Below are positions 25,626 to 33,843 of a stretch of DNA of 64,000 bases, piece after piece. The notes beneath the pieces are model-generated. The model searched no databases. It worked only from the letters and a program-made list of their open reading frames with translations, and was not told the origin of the DNA. Within the stretch, counting starts at the first letter, position 1. The number at the start of each line of letters is the position of its first letter. The stretch is from Clostridiales bacterium (GTDB lineage: Bacteria > Bacillota > Clostridia > Christensenellales > Aristaeellaceae). The translations under genes were made by a program, and so were the position numbers. The stretch is from positions 1 to 64,000 of the forward strand of contig SFNY01000021.1 in NCBI GenBank assembly GCA_004554085.1, written 5' to 3'.

Positions 25626-26645
25626 TTGGAAGGAAATCAGGTTCGGAAGCAGGAGACGAGGGGCAGGGGATGGCTCGCGCTGGGCTATCTGCTTGGCGCG
25701 CTGCTGGCGCTTGCGGCGCCGCTGACCGTGCTTGCGGAACTGATGTGGCTGCTGCCGGTGATCCTTGCTCCCTCTGTGGGAATCGCACTGCTGTACCGCT
25801 GGTTCGGAAGGGGTCCCGCGCTGTTTGCGGCGCTTTTGCAGATCATGGCGGACGCCATGCTGCTGGGCGCGATGGGCATGTGGATTGCGGTCTGCGCGTC
25901 GATTCTGCCGCTGATCGCGCTCATGCTTGCGTCGGCAAAGCCGTTCTTCGAGCAGCTGCGCATCGCCATTGCGTCCTTCATGCTGGGCGTTTTGCTGTCG
26001 GTGGGGCTGCTGTACATCAGCTTTGGCGGCGACACCATCGCCCGCGCGCTTCAACTGTTGCCCCGGTCGCTGCGCACGTTGCCCACGGATTCGCTGAACA
26101 ACCTGCTCGCGTCGCTACCGGCGGAGTTCACCTCCGGCATGACGGTGGAGGGCTTCATCGACTACTTTGAACGGGCCATCGCACAGCTGGTGCCGGTGTA
26201 CCAGTACAACCTGCCGGGGCTGCTCTTCAGTGGAGCGCTGGTCACCGCGTTGATCTGCGTACCCACAATGGCTGCGGGCCGGGGCGCGGATTCCAGGCCG
26301 CTTCGGGAGTGGGCGCTGCCTGCCTCGACCACCGGCGGCCTGCTGCTGATCCTGCTCGTGAGCCTCGTGTTGAGTGAGTCGGGCGCGCAGGGCGCGGACG
26401 TGGCGTTTCAGGCGGTGCTTGACGTTGCCACCGTCGCCTTCTGTGTGCAGGCGCTGTCGTCCTTTGCGCGCAGGCTGCATCAGGCGGGCAAGAGCGTCGG
26501 CATGCAGCGCGGCGTGCTTGCGGTGCTGGCAGTTCTGGCCTGGTTCGGCGCATCGCTCTATCTGGCCATCTACGGCTGCGCGTCGGCTGTGTTCGGCAGT
26601 CGCGGCGCACTGAAACAGCTTTCACAGAAAAATCAGAACGAATGA
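25626..26645 (+). CDS. YybS-like DUF2232 membrane protein
   Basis: A 339-residue integral membrane protein with about eight hydrophobic segments, the first at residues 16-36. Size, topology and position immediately before rplI and dnaB match B. subtilis YybS (DUF2232), whose role is unknown. The TTG at 25626 is taken as the start because GGAGG lies 8 bp upstream and no better start exists. In B. subtilis yybT (gdpP) separates yybS from rplI; it is absent here. Confidence 0.75.
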   Translation: MEGNQVRKQETRGRGWLALGYLLGALLALAAPLTVLAELMWLLPVILAPSVGIALLYRWFGRGPALFAALLQIMADAMLLGAMGMWIAVCASILPLIALMLASAKPFFEQLRIAIASFMLGVLLSVGLLYISFGGDTIARALQLLPRSLRTLPTDSLNNLLASLPAEFTSGMTVEGFIDYFERAIAQLVPVYQYNLPGLLFSGALVTALICVPTMAAGRGADSRPLREWALPASTTGGLLLILLVSLVLSESGAQGADVAFQAVLDVATVAFCVQALSSFARRLHQAGKSVGMQRGVLAVLAVLAWFGASLYLAIYGCASAVFGSRGALKQLSQKNQNE

Positions 26646-26672
26646 TATCTTTGATCGGAAGGGGTAATTCAA

Positions 26673-27125
26673 ATGAAGGTAATTCTGCTTCAGGACGTGA
26701 AGGGAACCGGCAAAAAGGATCAGATTCTGGAGATTTCGGACGGATATGCGCGCAACTTCCTGCTGCCCCGGAAGCTGGCCAAGGAGGCAACGGCGGAGGC
26801 GCTGAACTCTGTGGAGCGCGCCAAGAGCGCCGACAAGCACCGCGAGGAGGTCAAGCGCGCCGAGGCTGAGAAGCAGGCCCGCGAGCTCAAGGGCAAGGTC
26901 ATCCAGCTCAGCGTGCGCGGCGGCGAGAACGGCAAGATCTACGGCTCCGTGACAAACGACCAGATCGCCGCAGCCATGCGCGAGCAGCTGGGCATCGAGG
27001 TGGACAAGCGCAAGATCGAGGTGGAGGAGCCCATCAAGAACGCGGGTCAGGCCTTCTTCAACTACAAGCTGATGGCGGGCATCTCCACGCGGATGATCGT
27101 GAACGTGAAGGTCGTGGCCAAGTAA
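26673..27125 (+). CDS. rplI: Ribosomal protein bL9
   Basis: A 150-residue bL9. The N-domain KVILLQDVKGTGKKDQI and NFLLPRKLA are followed by the long charged connecting helix (residues 41-75) and a C-domain with GKIYGSVT. It binds 23S rRNA near the L1 stalk. GGAAGGGG precedes the ATG. It is followed by dnaB with a 19-bp gap, the classical Firmicutes order. Confidence 0.97.
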   Translation: MKVILLQDVKGTGKKDQILEISDGYARNFLLPRKLAKEATAEALNSVERAKSADKHREEVKRAEAEKQARELKGKVIQLSVRGGENGKIYGSVTNDQIAAAMREQLGIEVDKRKIEVEEPIKNAGQAFFNYKLMAGISTRMIVNVKVVAK

Positions 27126-27144
27126 GGCCGGAGGGAGTTTACAA

Positions 27145-28506
27145 ATGGAAGGATACGTCGCCGCAGGAAACGCCCAGAGCGTGCCGTGCCATCCGGAATC
27201 GGAGCGCAGCGTGCTCGGCGCGATGCTTCGCTCCCGCGAGGCTGCCCTGCTCGCCATCGAGACGCTGCAGCCCGGCGATTTCTACGATCCCGCGAACCGC
27301 GAGATCTATGCCGCGATGCAGACACTGGCTTCGGCGGCGCGCCCCATCGACCTGGTCACGCTGGACGAGGAACTCACGCGGCGGGGCAAGCTGGACGCGG
27401 TGGGCGGCGCGGCCTATCTGATCGAGCTGAGCCGCAGCGTGCCCTCGGCGGTCAACGCCCGGGCGTACATTCAGATCGTGGACGAAAAGTCCACGCTTCG
27501 AAAGCTGATCGCAGCCTCCGAAAAGATCACCAAGGCCTGCTATGCCGGGGATCGGGAGACGCAGGAGGTGCTGGAGGAAGCGGAAAAGCTGATCTACGAC
27601 ATCACCATGCGCAAGGGCGGCGAGGAGCTGGTGCCGATCCAGCCGGTGCTGCTCAAGACCTTTGAAAAGATCGAGCTGCTGGTGAAGAACCACGGCAAGG
27701 TGGACGGCGTGGAGTCCGGCTATACGGAGCTGGACGAGCTGCTGACCGGCTTCCATCCGGGCGAGATGATCCTGGTGGCCGGGCGACCCGCCATGGGCAA
27801 GACCAGCATCGGCATGAACTTCATCGAAAACGCGGCGATTCGCACCGGCAAGAAGGCAGCGGTGTTCTCGCTGGAGATGCCCGCCGAGCAGCTGGCGATG
27901 CGCATGCTGTGCACCGAGGCGCGCGTGGACATGCAGAAGGTGCGCCGCGGTCAGATCGGCGACGAGGATTGGGGCAAGCTCTGCGACGCGATGATCAGCA
28001 TCGGCCCCGCGGCCATCTATGTGGACGCGACGCCGGGCATCACCGTCTCCCAGGTGCGCTCCAAGGCGCGCAGACTGCAATTGGAGCACGGTCTGGACAT
28101 CATCATGATCGACTATCTTTCGCTGATGAGCGCGTCCGGCAACTTTGGCAGCCGTCAGGAGGAGGTCGCGCAGATCTCCCGCGCGCTGAAATCCCTGGCC
28201 ATCGAGCTGGGCGTGCCGGTGATCGCACTGCAGCAGCTCTCCCGAGCGCCTGCGGGGCGCTCGAACCACCGCCCGATGCTCTCGGACATCCGCGAATCCG
28301 GCGCCATCGAGCAGGATGCGGACGTGGTCATGTTCGTGCACCGCGAGGATTACTACGAGCCGGAGACGGCGGAGAAGAACATCGCGGAGCTGATCATCGC
28401 CAAGCAGAGAAATGGTTCGCTGGGCACGGTGAAGCTGGGCTGGAAGGGCGAGTACACCTGGTTCATGGATCTTTCGCCCCAGGCGAAGGAGGCGCGGCAG
28501 GGCTGA
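27145..28506 (+). CDS. dnaB: Replicative DNA helicase DnaB (DnaC in Bacillus)
   Basis: A 453-residue hexameric helicase. The N-terminal domain starts PHPESERSVLGAML-like (here CHPESERSVLGAML). The RecA-fold has Walker A GRPAMGKTS near residue 212 and Walker B IIMIDYLSLM. The conserved RQEEVAQISRALK and DIRESGAIEQDAD follow. GGAGGGAG precedes the ATG. No intein is present. Confidence 0.97.
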   Translation: MEGYVAAGNAQSVPCHPESERSVLGAMLRSREAALLAIETLQPGDFYDPANREIYAAMQTLASAARPIDLVTLDEELTRRGKLDAVGGAAYLIELSRSVPSAVNARAYIQIVDEKSTLRKLIAASEKITKACYAGDRETQEVLEEAEKLIYDITMRKGGEELVPIQPVLLKTFEKIELLVKNHGKVDGVESGYTELDELLTGFHPGEMILVAGRPAMGKTSIGMNFIENAAIRTGKKAAVFSLEMPAEQLAMRMLCTEARVDMQKVRRGQIGDEDWGKLCDAMISIGPAAIYVDATPGITVSQVRSKARRLQLEHGLDIIMIDYLSLMSASGNFGSRQEEVAQISRALKSLAIELGVPVIALQQLSRAPAGRSNHRPMLSDIRESGAIEQDADVVMFVHREDYYEPETAEKNIAELIIAKQRNGSLGTVKLGWKGEYTWFMDLSPQAKEARQG

Positions 28507-28525
28507 TCTGCCGGAAGGAGCGGAC

Positions 28526-29296
28526 ATGTCGAGAGCGGAGATCTTTTTGCAGAAGTACCGGATTCTGGAGGGCCTGCTGGAGAAGCGCTACGACGGCCGC
28601 CACACGGGCGGGCCGAGCGTGGTGTACGAGTACATCCGGGACGAGGACTCCGAGCCGGTGCGCGTGGATCTGGATCTGCTGCGCGAGATTCGCAACCTGC
28701 TCTCCCACAACGCCTGCGACGACGGCAATGCGGTGGTGGAGCCCTCCCAGGAGATGATCGATCGTCTGGAGGCCATCACGGAGTACGTGCGCAAGCCGCG
28801 CGAGGCCTGCAGGTTCGGCACGCCCGCCAGTCAGGTGCTGAGCGCGCACATGAACGATTCCATCTACGGCGTGATGCGGAACATGCGCAAGAACGGCTAT
28901 TCCCACGTACCGGTGACGGAGCAGGGCAGCGTGGTCGGCGTGTTCAGCATCAAGAGCGTGTTTGACTACCTCGCGGACGCTGGGCTGGACGGCCTCGCGC
29001 CGGACGCGCGCATCTCCCAGCTGGGCGAGCGGATTCGCCTGAACGGGCGCGCCGGTGAGCGCTACATGTTTATCCCGGCGGACACGTCCATCCTCAGCGT
29101 GCGCAAGGCCTTTGAACGATATACGGAGAAGAACAGCAGGCTCGGCATGGTGTTTGTCACCGAGACGGGCTCGGCGTCGGAGCAGCTGATCTGCATGCTG
29201 ACGCCCTGGGACGTGCTGAGCGTGGAACCTGCGGCAAAGGAGGGCGGCGATCATGGAGGAAAAGCTGAGCTTCAGGGGGACGATGGAGCCCTTTGA
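28526..29296 (+). CDS. CBS-domain protein
   Basis: A 256-residue soluble protein. The N-terminal 85 residues are helical with no family I recognise. Residues 100-240 carry two CBS-like halves (MRNMRKNGYSHVPVTEQGSVVGVFS; then VRKAFERYTEKNSRLGMVFVT), which usually bind adenosyl nucleotides. GGAAGGAG precedes the ATG. Its last 44 bp overlap the relQ-type gene in another frame, so the two are probably co-translated. A link between nucleotide sensing and alarmone synthesis is inference. Confidence 0.72.
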   Translation: MSRAEIFLQKYRILEGLLEKRYDGRHTGGPSVVYEYIRDEDSEPVRVDLDLLREIRNLLSHNACDDGNAVVEPSQEMIDRLEAITEYVRKPREACRFGTPASQVLSAHMNDSIYGVMRNMRKNGYSHVPVTEQGSVVGVFSIKSVFDYLADAGLDGLAPDARISQLGERIRLNGRAGERYMFIPADTSILSVRKAFERYTEKNSRLGMVFVTETGSASEQLICMLTPWDVLSVEPAAKEGGDHGGKAELQGDDGAL

Positions 29297-29966
29297 GGAT
29301 TCGTTGGAGTCCCTGCGCCAGGACTATGCGCAGATGCGCGGCGTGTATGCCGCGGCTATTCGGGAGATCAATGCCCGTCTGGAGACGCTGAACAACGAAT
29401 TCTCCTATCGGAACCGGCACAATCCGATTCACCACATCGAGAGCCGCGTCAAATCCATGCCCAGCATCATCAAGAAGCTGCGCACCATCGGCGCGCCCAT
29501 CTCCATGTCCAGCGCCAAGAAGCACCTGCACGACATCGCGGGCGTGCGCGTGGTCTGCCGCTACGTGGATGACATCTACCGCATCGCCGATCTGCTGCTG
29601 GCGCAGGACGACGTCTCGCTGATTCTGGAGAAGAACTACATCGAAAATCCCAAGCCCAACGGCTACCGCAGCCTGCACATCGTGGTGGACGTGCCGGTGT
29701 ACATGTCCCACGGCAAGCTGTTTACGCCGGTGGAGATTCAGATTCGCACCGTCGCCATGGACTTCTGGGCCACGCTGGAGCACGGCATCCGCTACAAGGC
29801 CACCGAGGAGGTTCCTCAGAAGATCGTGGACGAGCTGCGCGAGTGCGCCGACGTGATCACCGCCACCGACTACAAGATGCAGGAGATCTTTAAGGTTCTC
29901 CAGGAGGTGCACGACGCGGACGACAGCTATCAGGAGGAGATCATCCCAGAGTTCATCCAGAGATAA
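29253..29966 (+). CDS. Small alarmone synthetase (RelQ/YjbM type)
   Basis: A 237-residue RelA/SpoT synthetase-only protein. HHIESRVKSMPSIIKKL, the HDIAGVRVVC motif with its catalytic Asp, PKPNGYRSLH and VEIQIRT are diagnostic. No HD hydrolase, TGS or ACT domain is present. It makes pppGpp or ppGpp from ATP and GTP/GDP. AAGGAGGG precedes the ATG at 29253, within the CBS gene. The stop codon is the first base triplet of the terminator stem. Confidence 0.93.
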   Translation: MEEKLSFRGTMEPFEDSLESLRQDYAQMRGVYAAAIREINARLETLNNEFSYRNRHNPIHHIESRVKSMPSIIKKLRTIGAPISMSSAKKHLHDIAGVRVVCRYVDDIYRIADLLLAQDDVSLILEKNYIENPKPNGYRSLHIVVDVPVYMSHGKLFTPVEIQIRTVAMDFWATLEHGIRYKATEEVPQKIVDELRECADVITATDYKMQEIFKVLQEVHDADDSYQEEIIPEFIQR

Positions 29967-30006
29967 CGAAACGACGGAACGCAGATTGCGTTCCGTCGTT
30001 TCGTTA
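29964..30006. terminator. Bidirectional terminator between relQ-type gene and murI
   Basis: A perfect 20-bp stem (29964-29983 with 29987-30006) and a 3-nt loop. It includes the relQ stop codon, and murI ends 7 bp beyond. The U-tract in each direction is modest (TTTCGTTA). Confidence 0.9.
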
Positions 30007-30012
30007 TGTAGG

Positions 30013-30768
30013 TTACAGCTCCGCCGTGAGCAGCTCCCGCATCAGCTCCAGCATGTCTGCACCGCCGGAGCTTTCAAAGATCACCCGACCGGGCACGTTC
30101 TGCTCTGTCAGCAGACCCGCATCCTCCAGGCGGCGCTTCAGCTGGCGCGCAGTGCCGTCCAGGCCGTCGAAGATCTGCGCCTTCGGGAAGAAGGCCTCGA
30201 TCTGCCGCCGCAGGAAGGGATAGTGGGTGCAGCCCAGCACGATGCCGTCGATCTGCTGATCGAGGTAAGGCTCGAAGATGGCGGCAAGCGCCGCGCGGGC
30301 CTCCGGGGAATTCGCCCGTCCAGCCTCCACGAGCTCCACCAGACCCTTGCCCTCCAGCGGGATCACGCCCTCGCCGTAGTGCTCCATCAGCCGGGAGAAG
30401 CGCTCCAGCGACAGCGTCGCACGGGTTGCCAGCGCCAGAATCTTGCCGCCGCTGCGGGCCAGACTCGCAGGCTTCACGGCGGGCTCCATGCCGATGACCG
30501 GAATGGAGACCTCGGCGCGCAGGGTCTCGGCATAGGCCGACGTGATGGTGTTGCAGGCGATTACCAGCGCCTTTACGTCCCTCTCAAGCAGATAATCCGT
30601 CGCCTGACGGGATAAAATCCGTATCTCCTCCAGCGACCGCGGGCCGTAGGGGGCGTTTGCATTGTCGCCGTAAAACAGAAAATTCTCGTTCGGCAGCAGC
30701 TGCACCGCCCGGCGCAGCACACTGATGCCGCCGACCCCCGAATCCAGAATTCCAATGATGTCCTTCAT
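30013..30768 (-). CDS. murI: Glutamate racemase
   Basis: A 251-residue Asp/Glu racemase. IGILDSGVGGISVL opens the protein. The catalytic cysteines are in ACNTITS and GCTHYP, with NAPYG between them. It supplies D-glutamate for peptidoglycan. The ATG at 30768 follows GCGAGG; a longer reading frame upstream has no ribosome site and would begin inside rnr. A good promoter lies at the end of rnr. Confidence 0.95.
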   Translation of the reverse strand: MKDIIGILDSGVGGISVLRRAVQLLPNENFLFYGDNANAPYGPRSLEEIRILSRQATDYLLERDVKALVIACNTITSAYAETLRAEVSIPVIGMEPAVKPASLARSGGKILALATRATLSLERFSRLMEHYGEGVIPLEGKGLVELVEAGRANSPEARAALAAIFEPYLDQQIDGIVLGCTHYPFLRRQIEAFFPKAQIFDGLDGTARQLKRRLEDAGLLTEQNVPGRVIFESSGGADMLELMRELLTAEL

Positions 30769-30801
30769 GTGCGCCTCGCTCACAATGGTTATTCTTCCAC
30801 A

Positions 30802-30830
30802 ATTATAGGCCCGATGGGCGGAAAAATCAA
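30802..30830 (-). promoter_or_regulatory. Promoter of murI
   Basis: On the minus strand TTGATT (30830-30825), 17 bp and TATAAT (30807-30802). The -35 overlaps the stop region of rnr, so murI can be expressed on its own. Confidence 0.85.
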
Positions 30831-32950
30831 GCCTGCGCGTCCGCAAGAACGCCCACCAGCTCAAAATTGATCTCGCCGCGCTCCACGCTTGCGCTCAGCG
30901 CCCGCACCCGCACCTGCTGGCCCATGCGCAGAATCTGCCCGCGCTCCGAGCCGATGAGCTGTTGACGGCGGTCGTCGTAGACGTAGTAATCGTCCAGGTC
31001 GGAGACGTGCACCAGGCCCTCCACGGTGTTGTCCAGCGTGACGTACACACCCCAGGAGGTCACGCCGGAGATGGTTCCGTTGAACTTGCGGCCGATCTGA
31101 TGGCGCATCCACGCGGCCTTGAGCATGTCGTCAGCCTCGCGCTCCGCACGCACGCTCTCCTGTTCGCGCTGAGAGCAGTCCTTCGCCAGCTCCGGCATGC
31201 GCTTCTCCGCCTTTGCAATGCCCGCCATGCCGCCGTCCAGCAGCAGCTTCAGCATCCGGTGTACCACCAGATCGGGGTAGCGACGGATGGGGGAGGTGAA
31301 GTGGCAGTAGTCCGACAGCGCCAGCGCGTAGTGGCCCACGGGCTTTTCGCTGTACTGCGCCTTCTTCAAGGCCCGCAGCATCGTGCGGCGGATGACCTCG
31401 ATGCGGCCGTCGTCGGCGTGCTTGTCCAGTATCTTCTGCAGCATGCCCGGGTGCGGATGCTCGCCCAGGTACACCGGGTCGCCCGCCAGGTTCATGAACG
31501 CCTCCAGCGCGTGGATGCGGTCGGGGTCGGGGCGCTCGTGGATGCGGTAGAGGAAGGGAAGCTGGGTGTCCATGGCGAGGCGCGCCACAGTCTGGTTCGC
31601 CAGCAGCATGAACTCCTCGATCAGGCGCTCGGATTCGCCGCGCTTCGGGCAGAGGATCTCCGTCGGCTCGTACTTCTCGTCCAGCACGAACGCGGCCTCC
31701 TCCATCTCGAAGTCGACGGCGCCGCGCTCCTTGCGCTGCTCCTGCAGGCGCTGGGCCAGCCTGCGCATCGTCAGCAGCGACTCCGCCACCTCCTCCGGCA
31801 GCGGCTCCGGGTCGCCCTCGAAGAAGCGGTTCACTCCGTCGTAGGTCAGGCGCGCCCGGGAACGGATGATCGAGCGGGTCAAGAAATGATCCACCACGCG
31901 TCCGGCGGGGGACACGTCCATGAACAGGCTCATGGCCAGCCGATCCACATTCGGCATCAGCGAACAAAGGTCGTTGGACAGCGCCTCGGGCAGCATGGGC
32001 ACGGTGTAGCCCGGCAGATACAGCGAGGTGCCGCGGCTGCAGGCCTCCCGATCCACGGCGGAACCGGGGCGCACGTAGTGGGACACGTCCGCAATGTGCA
32101 CGCCCAGGCGGTAGCCGCCGTCCGGCAGGGACTCGATGGACACCGCGTCATCGAAATCCCGGGAACCAGCGCCGTCGATGGTGAAGATCACCCGATCCCG
32201 AAGGTCGATGCGCTGCGCATCGGGCCCCGGCATCGGTTCCCACTGAAGTGACCGTGCAGCGTCCTCCACATCCGGCGGGAATTCGGTGGGGAAGTCGTGT
32301 TCCTCGGCGGTGGCGCGCAGGCGGGAGAGCATGCTCCCGGCGTTGCCCAGCACCCGCAGCGCGTGTGCACGGATGGGACGGTTTGCCTGGGGATATTCGT
32401 CGATCTCCAGCAGGGCGATCTCGTTGTTGCGCACGAAGGACAGATCGCCGTCCAGATCAATCGCGTAGGGAATGCGCGGGTCGCAGGCCACGGCGGTGGC
32501 GCGCAGGCGCTCGACGGCAGCGATGCGTCGCCCCTTGCCGCGTCCCATGTGCTCGATGCGCACGCAGGCCGCCAGGGTTCGCTTCTCACGGCTGCAGATC
32601 GCCTCGATAGTGCAGCCGCCTGCGTTGTCAGGCCGCACAAGAATGCGGTCGCCGGGCATGGGCCGCAGCCGTCCGTCTGTGATGCGCAGCTGGTTCGAGC
32701 CGTCGTCCGGTCTGCACACCGCCGCGCCGTTGTGCAGGAACGCCGCAACGCCGGACACCATGCCCAGCTTCTCCGGCAGGGCGTACTTGCCCTTCTTGGA
32801 GAGAGCGATGCGCCCGCAGGCGGTCAGCGCGTCCAGATCCCTCTGGAGCGCGGCGTAGTCCATGCCGGAGAGATCGGCAAGCTCGTTGATCGTGCGCGGC
32901 ACGTTGGCGCGCTGAATGATTTCGTAGAGTGATTCGTTGATTTCGTTCAT
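30827..32950 (-). CDS. rnr: Ribonuclease R
   Basis: A 707-residue RNB-family 3'-5' exonuclease. An N-terminal HTH-like and OB/cold-shock region precedes the RNB domain, whose catalytic text is GAGSRDFDDAVSIE and ADVSHYV. The C-terminal S1 domain contains GVTSWGVYVTLDNTVEGLVHV (landmark GVYVTLDN). It degrades structured RNA and aids rRNA and tmRNA turnover. The ATG at 32950 has only a weak GGATGG upstream. No smpB or ssrA is adjacent, unlike many Firmicutes. Confidence 0.94.
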   Translation of the reverse strand: MNEINESLYEIIQRANVPRTINELADLSGMDYAALQRDLDALTACGRIALSKKGKYALPEKLGMVSGVAAFLHNGAAVCRPDDGSNQLRITDGRLRPMPGDRILVRPDNAGGCTIEAICSREKRTLAACVRIEHMGRGKGRRIAAVERLRATAVACDPRIPYAIDLDGDLSFVRNNEIALLEIDEYPQANRPIRAHALRVLGNAGSMLSRLRATAEEHDFPTEFPPDVEDAARSLQWEPMPGPDAQRIDLRDRVIFTIDGAGSRDFDDAVSIESLPDGGYRLGVHIADVSHYVRPGSAVDREACSRGTSLYLPGYTVPMLPEALSNDLCSLMPNVDRLAMSLFMDVSPAGRVVDHFLTRSIIRSRARLTYDGVNRFFEGDPEPLPEEVAESLLTMRRLAQRLQEQRKERGAVDFEMEEAAFVLDEKYEPTEILCPKRGESERLIEEFMLLANQTVARLAMDTQLPFLYRIHERPDPDRIHALEAFMNLAGDPVYLGEHPHPGMLQKILDKHADDGRIEVIRRTMLRALKKAQYSEKPVGHYALALSDYCHFTSPIRRYPDLVVHRMLKLLLDGGMAGIAKAEKRMPELAKDCSQREQESVRAEREADDMLKAAWMRHQIGRKFNGTISGVTSWGVYVTLDNTVEGLVHVSDLDDYYVYDDRRQQLIGSERGQILRMGQQVRVRALSASVERGEINFELVGVLADAQA

Positions 32951-33040
32951 ATTTCCATCCTGTATGATTTTCGCGGAGGTCGCACCGGGCGAATTCTCCG
33001 ATTCCTTGTAGTTTGGGCAGAAAATCGCCGCACAAGTCAT

Positions 33041-33069
33041 AGAATAGCACATTCCCGCATGAAAAGCAA
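33041..33069 (-). promoter_or_regulatory. Promoter of rnr
   Basis: On the minus strand TTGCTT (33069-33064), 17 bp and TATTCT (33046-33041) with an extended TGC. The leader is about 90 nt. Confidence 0.65.
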
Positions 33070-33079
33070 GGAAAGCGAC

Positions 33080-33108
33080 TTGCGCACGCCGCGCCCCTCG
33101 GTTATACT
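33080..33108 (+). promoter_or_regulatory. Promoter of the small gene at 33141
   Basis: TTGCGC (33080-33085), 17 bp and TATACT (33103-33108). It is back-to-back with the rnr promoter. Confidence 0.75.
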
Positions 33109-33140
33109 GGAAGAAAGCGGAAACCGAAGGAGGAAGGGTT

Positions 33141-33455
33141 ATGCTGAAGAACAAGGCCGACAAGCTGGTGCTGAAGGCGCTGTTGGAGACGCCGGTGCCG
33201 GAGCTGCTGTGCCGGGAGGATGCTGCGCTGGCCCAGCGCTGCGGGGACGAGCTGAAGTCCCTGGCGAACCGGCTGCTGATGGGCCGCAGCGAGCAGATCG
33301 AGATTCTCACGCCGTATGTGCTGCGCAAGGAGGACAAGGCCGCCGTCAACGACGTCATCACCCGCAGCCCGGACGGGGAGGAGAAGCGCGATTTGATCTT
33401 CTTCTACCGCCTGGCGGTGCTGGTGGAGACGGTGCTGCTGAAGTACCGCGCGTGA
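33141..33455 (+). CDS. Small conserved-looking protein of unknown function
   Basis: A 104-residue, largely helical protein with no signal peptide, membrane segment or motif I can name. It has three scattered Cys-free helices, with an RSEQIEILTPYVLRK stretch in the middle. A good promoter and AAGGAGGAAGG before the ATG argue that it is real. It lies between rnr and the feo locus without evident linkage. Confidence 0.65.
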   Translation: MLKNKADKLVLKALLETPVPELLCREDAALAQRCGDELKSLANRLLMGRSEQIEILTPYVLRKEDKAAVNDVITRSPDGEEKRDLIFFYRLAVLVETVLLKYRA

Positions 33456-33512
33456 AATGCGCTTGCAATCTTGATTTCACAAAACCGTTATAGCAAAATG
33501 TCGGTCGTTGTG

Positions 33513-33518
33513 CTATCA
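33513..33518 (+). promoter_or_regulatory. Extended -10 upstream of the feo locus
   Basis: TGC-TATCAT is an extended -10; no good -35 is found at 16-18 bp. No clear Fur or DtxR box is visible to me. Confidence 0.4.
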
Positions 33519-33552
33519 TATTCGGCGTGAAATGTCGGAAAGGGGCGATTTG

Positions 33553-33843
33553 ATGACACTGGATCAGCTTGCACCCGGCAAGGATGCCATTATACACACG
33601 GTCAACTGCGAGGAGGTATCCCTTCGCAAGCACATACTGGACATGGGCCTGACCCCCGGCACGGAGGTCACGATGATCAAGGCCGCGCCGCTGGGCGATC
33701 CGCTGGAGATTCGCACGCGGGGCTACGCAAGGCGGATGCCGCGAAGATCGAGCTCAAGGACGTGCACGAGGCCCATGCCTTCCGCCACAAGGAGGGCCCG
33801 CGCGTCAAGATTCCGCACCCCGGCGTGGCGGAGAACGATCTGA
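33553..33843 (+). pseudogene. feoA: FeoA domain, frameshifted at its C-terminal end
   Basis: From the ATG at 33553 the first 58 residues are a normal FeoA SH3-like domain (LRKHILDMGLTPGTEVTMI, APLGDPLEIRTRGYA). After GYA at about 33728 the frame runs into unrelated Arg-rich text and stops at 33843. The expected LxLRKADAAKIEL continues in the FeoB frame from about 33726 (LRKADAAKIELKDVHE). A 13-bp loss between CGC triplets would explain the shift. The FeoA frame joins FeoB without a stop, so the ancestral product was a FeoA-FeoB fusion. GAAAGGGGCGAT precedes the ATG. Confidence 0.75.
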
